Assembly (NCBI GenBank): GCA_021780095.1
Contig: JAJXZK010000441.1
Coordinates: 1 to 13,398 of the forward strand
Direction: 5' to 3'
Origin: Acidobacteriota bacterium
Lineage (GTDB): Bacteria > Acidobacteriota > Terriglobia > Terriglobales > Acidobacteriaceae
DNA length: 13,398 nucleotides
Numbering within the stretch: the first letter of the stretch is position 1; each line of letters begins with the position of its first letter. This document shows positions 1-7,500 of this stretch, in pieces. The translations under genes were made by a program, and so were the position numbers. The notes below the pieces were generated by a model. The model searched no databases. It was not told the origin of the DNA and saw only the letters and a list, made by a program, of their open reading frames with translations.

Positions 1-2
1 GG

Positions 3-521
3 GTGGCAAAGGAGCTGGAAGCGGAGGGGATTCGGACGCGAGCGCTGGACGTGACGCATGCCTTTCACTCGCCGCTGCTGGAGCCGATCCTGGACGAATT
101 TGAGGCTTGTGCGGCGAAGGTGACGTATCATGCGCCGCGAATCCGGATCATCTCGAACCTGACGGGAAAGGCGGCGCAAGCCGAGCAGATCACGACGGCG
201 CGATACTGGCGGGAACATATGCGGCGGACAGTACAACTCGACGCCGGACTGAAGTCCGCGCTGGCGACCGGCTGCCAGACCCTGCTCGAAATCGGTCCCC
301 AACCCCATCTGCTGAGTCTTGGCAAGTCGGGACACAATGATTCCGGTCTCTTCTGGTTGCCTTCTGTCCGCAAGGGCCGCAATCCATGGCTCGATCTTCT
401 CAGCTCGGTCAAGGCTCTTTACGAGTCAGGCGCAGACATCAACTGGAAAGCGCTTCATGGAAAATCTGGGCGCCCCATCGCGCTCCCCACATACCCCTTT
501 GAGCGCCAGCGTTGTTGGTTC
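3..521 (+). other. Domain: acyltransferase C-terminal part and post-AT linker
   Basis: The end of a cis-acting AT. HAFHS (residues 19-23) carries the catalytic His (H22) and the malonyl-type signature, where methylmalonyl ATs usually have YASH. It is followed by the IISNLTG strand, the LEIGPQPHLL motif and the conserved post-AT linker ending in CWF at residue 173. The catalytic Ser is outside the window. Codon usage changes sharply near position 228. Confidence 0.93.
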
Positions 522-3500
522 CCGATGAAGAAGGAAGGGAGTTTGGCATCTGTTCCGCTCGGGTCAACGGCGGAGCATCCACTGCTGGGTTTGCGCGTTA
601 ATTCGCCTCTTGCAGAAATACAGTTTGCTTCGCAGGTCGGTCCAGATCGCCCATCGTATCTTGGCGACCATGTTGTCGCAGGGCAAAGGGTGATCCCCGC
701 GGCGGCTTACCTGGACATGGTGTTGAGCGCTGCAAAGACGGCTAGTCTGGCCGCGTCCGGCGAATCGCTGGCTGTGCGGGACGTGGCGTTTCTTCACCCC
801 TGCATATTCGATGAGCCACGAAATCTGCAATGCGTGCTTCGCAGCGAGGAAGCGGGTCAGTCGTTTGCGATCTACAGTTGCGCCATCGAAATCGAGGAAG
901 AAAAAGCCGCTCCGTGGGCATCGTGGGTTTTGCACGCAACTGGGTCCGTGTCCGTGGACAGGCGAGGCCAATCTGTTGGCGAGAATCTTGACGCGATTCG
1001 CCAGCGCTGTCGCACCGAGGAAGATTCCCGTTTTTTCTATGACGCGTTGGACGAGATGGATGTGCATTTTGGCCCCAGCTTTCGTTCGGTGAAGCGCGTG
1101 TTGTGTGGCACTCACGAAGCCGTGGTGGAGTTTGCACTGCCGCCCGATATCGAGGCCGACGCGCATCGCTACCAGATCCATCCCGTCGCGCTGGATGCAT
1201 GCTTTCAGTCTGTCGTGGCCATCCTGTTGAATGCTTCCCACGGCCTCGGCGCAATCTATCTTCCCGCTGCGCTGGATGAGCTTCGCCTCCTGGGCGATCC
1301 CCGAAAGCTGACAGTGGCGCACGCACGGTTGCATCGTGCCAATCCAGGTGGAAGTGGCGCGGCGGTGACGGCGGATGTGTATGGGTTCGATCGCTCCGGC
1401 CATCTTTTACTGTCTGCAACCGGCTTGGTGCTTCGACCCTTGAATGCGGAAGATCAGCGGAGACCCCGCGTTGACCAAATTTCGAACGCACTGTATGAGA
1501 TCGCCTGGGTCCCTGTCGACGCGGCTGTTCAGGATGCTTTCAATAGGTCCGGTAGCGATGCTCGGCAGTCCGTGCATGGCGTGCCCAGAGCGGTAACGAA
1601 TGCGAGCCACGGTACCTGGGTGCTCGCTGGCGCAGCGGATGAAGTATTGAGCTCGAGTCTGTCGGGTGTGCTCGCGCGCGACGGCGTCTCGTGCGCAATA
1701 CTTCAGCCGGGCGAACCCGCGCCGCAACTGGCTGAAATCCGGAGTGAGAGGGCATTGCCCGTCAGCGATCTTGTCTATTTTGCAACGTCCTCGTCAGATA
1801 TCTCGCAGATGCAACCGGCAGAGGGGATGAAGCTCGAATCGCAGATAGTGGGGCAGTGCTTGCGAACCGTGCAAGCGCTGCTGGCCATGGATCTGAAAAC
1901 CACTCCGAGACTTTGGATTGTGACTCGAGGAGCTCAAGGCCCAGCGTTGACGAACGTTTTGCCATCGACTTTGTGGGGATTCGGCCGCTCGGTTGCCGCC
2001 GAGTATCCAGAGATGCGGGTGGCGCGATTGGATCTCGATCCAGCCTGTGAGACCAGCACCGGTGAGGAATTATCGCGGCTGCTCTTCCTCGAGCAGTCCC
2101 TGCCGGGGCTCGCCGCCGAGGATGAGTTGGCGTGGCGGGGAAATGAACTCTATTGTTCCAGGCTTCGGCCCATTGCACCTGTCGCCGCTCGAGATTCGAA
2201 CGCGAAGGAATTCAACGAGCATCTGACATTGGTGACCGCGGGCACATTGGACGGAATTGAATTGACCGCGGCGGATCGCCAGACGCCCGGAGAGGGCGAA
2301 ATCGAAATTCGTGTGCGCGCCGCCGGGTTGAATTTTCGCGATGTCCTGAATGTGCTTGGCATGTACAAGGGCAAGAGCGGCCCGCTCGGTGGCGAATGCG
2401 CCGGGACGGTGGTCCGCGTGGGTTCTGGAGTCACAACCTTCCGACCCGGAGATGAAGTGGTCGCCCTTGGCCAGGGCTGCTTTGCGAACTTTGTCACCAC
2501 CCATGCCAGCATGGCATGGCGAAAACCGGAGGGCCTCAGCTTCGAGGCCGCCGTGACGATTCCGGTTGCATTCCTCACCGCGACATACGCGTTGGAATCC
2601 CTGGCCGGCATACGCTCGGGCGACCGCGTGCTGATCCATGCCGGTGCTGGTGGAGTTGGTCTGGCGGCCATTCAGATTGCACGCCGGGCCGGCGCGACAA
2701 TCTTCGCGACTGCCGGTAGCGGAGACAAGAGAGCCTACCTGAAATCCATCGGAGTCGATCATGTGATGGATTCGCGGTCACTCGAGTTCGCGAGGGAGAT
2801 TCGCGAAATCACGCATGGGCGAGGCGTGGATATTGTTCTGAATTCGCTGCGCGGTTCATTCATCGATGCGGGGTTGGATTCGCTGGCTCCCGGCGGACGT
2901 TTTATCGAAATGGGAGTTGCCGACCTTCGGTCAGACGCATTCGTGGCGGACGCTCACCCCGACGTGATTTATATTCCGTTCAATTTGGCTCCAGCACTCG
3001 AGAGCGGCGACAGTTCTGTTCGCGAAACTTTGACAGCCATCTTCGATCAATTTCGGTCGGGTGTGCTCCGGCCCTTGCCGCAGCAATCCTTTTCCCTGGA
3101 AAAGGCGCAGGACGCATTCCGATACATGGCGCAGGCGAGACATATCGGCCGGGTTGTTCTGTGTCCGGCTTTGGATCAGGATCGGCCGACCATCCGGACC
3201 GACGGGGCTTACCTGGTGACCGGCGGATTGGCTGGAATCGGGCTGGCTGTAGCGGAGTGGCTCAGTGAGCGCGGCGCGGCCCAGGTGATTCTTTTGGGAC
3301 GGAAAATGCCGGGTGTAGTCGCCGCGGAGGCGATCAAAGGAATGCGTGCTGCCGGAACCTGCGTCAGTGTTTGCCAAGGCGACGTGTCGAAGGAAATCGA
3401 CGTCGCGGCTGCGCTGAGAGCTGCGGACGCGTTTCCGCTTCGGGGAGTTTTCCATTGTGCCGGGATTCTCGATGACGGAGCGTTATTGCAGCAAGACTGG

Positions 3501-4406
3501 GAGAGGTTCGAGCGCGTCTTGTCTCCCAAACTGGAAGGGGTCTGCCATCTGCACCGTCTCACCGCGGATCAGCCTCTGGACCACTTCGTTCTGTTTTCGT
3601 CCGTAGCTTCCATCTTCGGCTCGGAAGGACAAGCCAATCACGCTGCCGCGAACGCTTTTCTGGATGCAATGGCGCAATACCGGCATGGGCGCGGCCTGCC
3701 GGCGCTGAGTGTCAACTGGGGACCATGGAGCGAGACCGGAGCCGCAGTTCAGCTTCGCGTGGTGGAGAGAAAGTCCAAGATGGGTGTGCGCGGTATCTCC
3801 ACCCGCGACGGGTTGAAGGCGCTAGACATGCTAATCGCCGATGACCGCGCTGAGGCAATGGTGGCACCGATCAACTGGACACAATACTTTGCCAACGAGT
3901 CGGAGGGGGATGGAAACCGCTCACTATTGCGCGAATTGCGCGGTCTGCATGGAGCGAAATCCCCGGCTGCGACAGCGCAGAAGAAAAAGAATCCCTCGTG
4001 GCTGCCGCAACTGGAATCGGCGGCTTCAGCCCAGCGGATGCATCTCCTGATGGGCCTGATCGCCGAGCGCGTCAAGTCCACTTTGGGTATAGGTGGCACC
4101 CAGGAAATCGATCCGAAGCAGCCTTTGCAGGAGCTTGGGCTAGACTCTCTGCTATCGATCGAGCTTCGCAATTCGCTGGCCGCCTCTCTAGGCCAGACTC
4201 TCCCGGCCACATTGCTGTTCAACTATCCCACGCTCGACGCTTTGGCCGGATTCATTTCTCGAGAGGTATTCGGGGAAGTGCCGGAAGCGGCGGCGTCGAG
4301 AAATACCGACTTTGCACCGACAAATCTTGTGGAAGACATTGAAGCGCTTTCCGACGAGGAAGTGGATCGGCTGCTGAGTCTTAGAGCGGCAGGAGGCGTG
4401 CGATGA
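3..4406 (+). CDS. Type I modular PKS, C-terminal part: AT(end)-DH-pseudoKR-ER-KR-ACP (5' partial)
   Basis: Fully reducing PKS module, 1467 codons visible. The frame is open to the left edge and begins inside an AT domain, so the GTG at 3 is an internal codon and the KS and most of the AT lie upstream. Order: AT end with HAFHS (residues 19-23) and post-AT linker LPTYPFERQRCWF (161-173); DH (about 191-480) with HVVAGQRVIP (H223) and LDACFQ (D398); structural pseudoKR (about 498-722); ER (about 742-1055) with HAGAGGVG (879-886); KR (about 1067-1296) with K1176, S1200, N1217 but His at 1213 where Tyr is expected; ACP with LGLDSL (S1382). The C-terminal IEALSDEEVDRLL stretch resembles PKS docking tails. 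HAFH is the malonyl-CoA signature. The expected output is a saturated beta-CH2 chain passed to the next protein, whose gene overlaps the stop codon by 4 bases. Reaction assignments come from family knowledge. Confidence 0.96.
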   Translation: MAKELEAEGIRTRALDVTHAFHSPLLEPILDEFEACAAKVTYHAPRIRIISNLTGKAAQAEQITTARYWREHMRRTVQLDAGLKSALATGCQTLLEIGPQPHLLSLGKSGHNDSGLFWLPSVRKGRNPWLDLLSSVKALYESGADINWKALHGKSGRPIALPTYPFERQRCWFPMKKEGSLASVPLGSTAEHPLLGLRVNSPLAEIQFASQVGPDRPSYLGDHVVAGQRVIPAAAYLDMVLSAAKTASLAASGESLAVRDVAFLHPCIFDEPRNLQCVLRSEEAGQSFAIYSCAIEIEEEKAAPWASWVLHATGSVSVDRRGQSVGENLDAIRQRCRTEEDSRFFYDALDEMDVHFGPSFRSVKRVLCGTHEAVVEFALPPDIEADAHRYQIHPVALDACFQSVVAILLNASHGLGAIYLPAALDELRLLGDPRKLTVAHARLHRANPGGSGAAVTADVYGFDRSGHLLLSATGLVLRPLNAEDQRRPRVDQISNALYEIAWVPVDAAVQDAFNRSGSDARQSVHGVPRAVTNASHGTWVLAGAADEVLSSSLSGVLARDGVSCAILQPGEPAPQLAEIRSERALPVSDLVYFATSSSDISQMQPAEGMKLESQIVGQCLRTVQALLAMDLKTTPRLWIVTRGAQGPALTNVLPSTLWGFGRSVAAEYPEMRVARLDLDPACETSTGEELSRLLFLEQSLPGLAAEDELAWRGNELYCSRLRPIAPVAARDSNAKEFNEHLTLVTAGTLDGIELTAADRQTPGEGEIEIRVRAAGLNFRDVLNVLGMYKGKSGPLGGECAGTVVRVGSGVTTFRPGDEVVALGQGCFANFVTTHASMAWRKPEGLSFEAAVTIPVAFLTATYALESLAGIRSGDRVLIHAGAGGVGLAAIQIARRAGATIFATAGSGDKRAYLKSIGVDHVMDSRSLEFAREIREITHGRGVDIVLNSLRGSFIDAGLDSLAPGGRFIEMGVADLRSDAFVADAHPDVIYIPFNLAPALESGDSSVRETLTAIFDQFRSGVLRPLPQQSFSLEKAQDAFRYMAQARHIGRVVLCPALDQDRPTIRTDGAYLVTGGLAGIGLAVAEWLSERGAAQVILLGRKMPGVVAAEAIKGMRAAGTCVSVCQGDVSKEIDVAAALRAADAFPLRGVFHCAGILDDGALLQQDWERFERVLSPKLEGVCHLHRLTADQPLDHFVLFSSVASIFGSEGQANHAAANAFLDAMAQYRHGRGLPALSVNWGPWSETGAAVQLRVVERKSKMGVRGISTRDGLKALDMLIADDRAEAMVAPINWTQYFANESEGDGNRSLLRELRGLHGAKSPAATAQKKKNPSWLPQLESAASAQRMHLLMGLIAERVKSTLGIGGTQEIDPKQPLQELGLDSLLSIELRNSLAASLGQTLPATLLFNYPTLDALAGFISREVFGEVPEAAASRNTDFAPTNLVEDIEALSDEEVDRLLSLRAAGGVR
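573..1440 (+). other. Domain: dehydratase (DH)
   Basis: Double-hotdog dehydratase that removes water from the beta-hydroxyacyl-ACP. It starts at EHPLLG (residue 191). The N-terminal motif HxxxGxxxxP is intact with catalytic H223, and the second catalytic residue lies in LDACFQ (D398, Q402). An FGPSF motif stands where YGPxF is usual. It appears active. Confidence 0.93.
1494..2170 (+). other. Domain: structural (non-catalytic) ketoreductase half
   Basis: The segment from YEIAWVP (residue 498) to about residue 722 has the features of the truncated Rossmann half that precedes the ER-KR pair in PKSs: the LWIVTRGAQ strand, GFGRSVAAEYPEM and RLDLDP. It lacks the nucleotide-binding glycine motif and active-site residues, as expected. 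It supports the catalytic KR structurally. Confidence 0.85.
2226..3165 (+). other. Domain: enoylreductase (ER)
   Basis: MDR-type NADPH-dependent enoylreductase that saturates the double bond left by DH. Visible motifs are AGLNFRDVLNVLGMY near the N-terminus, GGECAGTVV, and the dinucleotide-binding HAGAGGVGLAAIQ at residues 879-891. The length of about 310 residues is normal. It appears active. Confidence 0.94.
3201..3890 (+). other. Domain: ketoreductase (KR), LDD-containing, His at the Tyr position
   Basis: SDR-type ketoreductase. The NADPH motif reads TGGLAGIG, and the HCAGILDDG segment carries the LDD fingerprint of B-type KRs (D-configured hydroxyl). By spacing, K1176, S1200 (second Ser of FSSVAS) and N1217 are present, but codon 3639-3641 is CAC, placing His1213 in the catalytic Tyr position (NHAAAN instead of NYAAAN). 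Activity is therefore uncertain, although intact DH and ER domains only make sense if ketoreduction happens. Confidence 0.9.
4041..4262 (+). other. Domain: acyl carrier protein (ACP)
   Basis: Four-helix carrier domain with the phosphopantetheine site in LGLDSLLSIEL (S1382). A typical NYPTLDALAGF helix follows. It carries the chain to the downstream KS. Confidence 0.95.
4326..4403 (+). other. Domain: C-terminal docking tail of PKS 1
   Basis: The last residues contain an acidic helix with EDIEALSDEEVDRLL, resembling docking tails of PKSs with one module per protein. The likely partner is the N-terminal helix of the next protein (positions 4403-4507). Pairing is inferred from gene order and the opposite charge pattern. 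Confidence 0.65.
4391..4396 (+). promoter_or_regulatory. Ribosome binding site of PKS 2
   Basis: A full AGGAGG core lies 6 bases before the ATG at 4403, inside the end of the PKS 1 coding region. It fixes the start of PKS 2, and the ATGA overlap (4403-4406) suggests coupled translation. Confidence 0.85.
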
Positions 4407-4507
4407 GCGATTTTCTCGACAGAATATCGAAGCTGTCGCCACAGCGCCTCGCCTTATTGGCTGACGAATTGAATGAGCGCGTTCAGGCTGCCGAAAAGCA
4501 ACGGAGA
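4403..4507 (+). other. Domain: N-terminal docking helix of PKS 2
   Basis: Residues 1-35 form a predicted amphipathic helix with SKLSPQRLALLADEL, a pattern typical of N-terminal PKS docking helices that receive an upstream LSDEEVxxLL-type tail. Its role is inferred from position and composition. Confidence 0.65.
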
Positions 4508-7500
4508 GTTCCGCTGGCGGTGATCGGCATGGGCTGCAGATTTCCCGGCGGAGTGCATGATCCGGAGGAATTCTGGGAACTTTTGAGCGACGGGGTCGAT
4601 GCCATCACCGAAGTGCCTCTGTCACGCTGGGACACGCAGGAATTCTTCGATCGCAATCCGGCTAGGCCGGGCAAAATGGCGACGCGCTGGGGCGGTTTTA
4701 TAGAGGCGCCAGAACAATTCGATGCAAAGTTTTTCGGCATCGCTCCGACCGAAGCCATGAGCATGGATCCGCAGCAGCGCTTGTTGCTGGAAACTTCCTG
4801 GGAAGCGCTGGAACAAGCCGGAATTGCGCCCTCGCGCCTGGCCGGTACGAAGACTGGGGTCTTCGTCGGTATTTGCAATGGGGATTACAGTCAGGTGGCC
4901 TTCGATTCGCCGCGAGAGAAGATCTCTCCGTATTTTGCCCCAGGACTTTCCCACGCCGTGGCTGCAGGTCGCGTCTCCTATGTGCTGGGATTTCAGGGCC
5001 CCAGCATGGCGGTGGACACGTCATGCTCGGCTTCGCTGGTTGCAGTTCATCTGGCTTGTCAAAGCCTGAGGCTCGGGGAATGCAATGCGGCGCTGGCAGG
5101 CGGAGTGAATTTGATCCTGAATCCGGACATCACTATCGCGTTGTCGCAGAGTCGGATGATGGCGCCGGACGGTCGCTGCAAGGCATTCTCCGAGTCTGCC
5201 AATGGTTTTGTACGCGGTGAGGGATGCGGCATGATTCTGTTGAAGCGACTGCCGGACGCGATTCGCGACCGCAATCGCATTCTCGCCGTGATTCGAGGAT
5301 CCGCGTGTAATCAAGATGGACGCACCAGTGGTCTGACAGTACCCAATGGACCTTCGCAGGAGGCGGTGGTCGCCACGGCTCTCGCCGATGCAGGCTTGCA
5401 CCCCAACGATGTGGACTACATTGAGGCGCATGGTACAGGGACGTCTCTGGGCGATCCCATTGAGGCGGGCGCCTTGAATGCCGTTTTCGCAGGCGCATCA
5501 AGAAATGCGGAACCGTTGCTCGTCGGCTCAGTGAAAACCAATCTCGGGCATCTCGAATCGGCAGCAGGCATCGCAGGGTTGATGAAGCTGGTGTTGTCGA
5601 TCCAACATGGAAAGATTCCAGCCAGCCTGCATTGTGACACTCCGAATCATCGTATCGAATGGGATCATCTGCCGCTGCGAGTTGCTTCGAAGCTTCAGCC
5701 CTGGAGTCGTCGCGGGCGCACGCGAGTGGGTGGCGTCAGCTCGTTCGGATTCAGCGGCACGAACGCTCATGTAATCGTCGAGGAGTATCGGGAGGAGGTT
5801 GAAACGCGCGATGCTCCCGTATCGCAAGCCGTTCCGGCGGGAGAAGGGCCGCATCTATTTCCTCTTTCTGCAAAAACAGAAACCGCGTTGACATCGGTCG
5901 CTGCATCGTTGCACCGTTATCTGCTCGAGCATCCTTCACTTTTGCTCAAAGATATCGCTCGCACACTGCATGCGGGCCGGTCTCATTTTGAGTATCGGGC
6001 CGCTATGGTGGCAGCCTCGCACTCGGAGTTGCTGGAACAACTAGAGGGCTTGGCAAACCACAATTCTGCTGCAATTGTCGCGATGGGGCGCGTGGTTAGT
6101 CACTCGCCACGGATTGCCTTTATTTTCGGCAGCGATGACTGTGCTCTTCCTGATGACGGATATGGGCTGCGGTACACTCAGTCGGCCGCATTCCGCGAAG
6201 CGGTGCAGCAGTGCGAAGAGATTGTAAGAAACCAACTCGGTTTGCCGCTCCATACGTCACTATATTGCGAAAGTGCGGGTCCCTCTGCGAATCAGGTAGA
6301 GAGTCGGCCCGAGTGGTATGCGGGAGCTTCCGCATTTACTCGCCAGTATGCATTGTCGGAATTCTGGCGTGCGTGCGGCATTGAGCCTTCGGTGGTCCTC
6401 GGCTATGGCTCTGGAGAGATTGTCGCGGCCAGTGTTACAGGCGTCTTGAGCCTGCGGGATGGCCTCCGCCTCGCCATTGCAAAGGCCGGGAATGGTCCGG
6501 CGACACCGGACGCAGCTGCCAGCCAAATCCAATATCGGACGCCGCGAATTCCTCTTCTCGCGAATTTGCTCGGCCCACGCCTGGATGAGACTCCCATCTA
6601 CTCCTCGGGCGACGGACAATACGGACAATATAGTTCCCAATCCGCTGTCCCTTCCAGGGAGGCGCTCGCGCCGTTAGCAAAAGAGAATTGTGCGGCGTGT
6701 CTCTACATGGGGGACGCTTCGGCTCTTCAGCAATTTGCACAATTCGCAGGTGACAGCCTGCCAGGCACGGGGCTTGCGGCATTCGATCGAAGCGGCGACC
6801 CGCTCCAGTTCTTCCGCACAGTGGCAACCCTGTATGTTCTTGGCTGCAAATTGGAGATGGATGAGTTTCCCTTGACCGCTGCGGCCAACACGATCTCGCT
6901 GCCCACGTATCCCTTCGAAAGGGAGCGATTCTGGTTGGACCCTGAACCTGACCTTCAATTTCGCCGCGATGCCGGAAACACTCCTCGGCATCCGGGCAGT
7001 TCGTTACGGTCTACTCCGGATGCTTCTTTGAAGTTATCGACTGACCCGCCGATGACCGGCATTGACGAGTGGACCTACGACTTGGTATGGGACCCAAAAC
7101 CGTTGCCGAACCCAATATCCCATTCCACCATCCGACTGGATAAAGATCTGATGGAGGGAGTCGCGGAGACACCGGCGACTGAAGAACTGTTACGTGTGGA
7201 ACGACTCATGGCCGAATTGAAGCCGGTCTATGTGGGGTACATCCTGCGCGCTTTTCAAGGCGCAGGACTGTCTCCACTGCCGACTGCAGCGTTCAACCTT
7301 CAGGAGCTGAGCGAGTGCCTAAAAATTGCGCCTTCACGACGTCGCATGCTGGCGCGGATGCTCGCCATCCTGGCCGAAGAAGGTACTGTGGAACGCACCG
7401 CGGATGGCTTCCGGTTTGTAGATGTATCTGCCTATGCAGATGCAGATCGAACATTGGAAAAACTCAGCGAAGAATATCCCGAGATGCTGACGGAAATCAA

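Noticed and set aside
3..5. GTG as the start of the first gene
   Set aside because: The encoded protein begins in the middle of an AT domain and the frame is open to the edge, so this is an internal codon of a longer protein.
564..1491. Long minus-strand reading frames (279 and 249 codons) opposite PKS 1, with others opposite ER, KS and cMT
   Set aside because: They lie antisense to well-conserved catalytic domains, are rich in Arg, Ser and Pro, and show no recognisable motifs. They are by-products of the coding strand's base composition.
1494..2170. A second methyltransferase or other extra domain between DH and ER of PKS 1
   Set aside because: No SAM-binding glycine loop is present; the LWIVTRGAQ and GFGRSVAAEYPE features identify the structural KR half.
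4391..4406. A separate promoter or terminator between the three genes
   Set aside because: The genes overlap by 4 bases at both junctions and no hairpin-plus-T-run or promoter-like spacing was seen, so one transcript is the simpler reading.
6110..6934. A frameshift or assembly error as the reason for the missing AT motifs
   Set aside because: The frame is continuous, recognisable AT pieces and the post-AT linker are in the same frame on both sides, and point losses (GQG, GHS) occur outside the deleted stretch. A single error would not explain all of these, though resequencing is still the final test.
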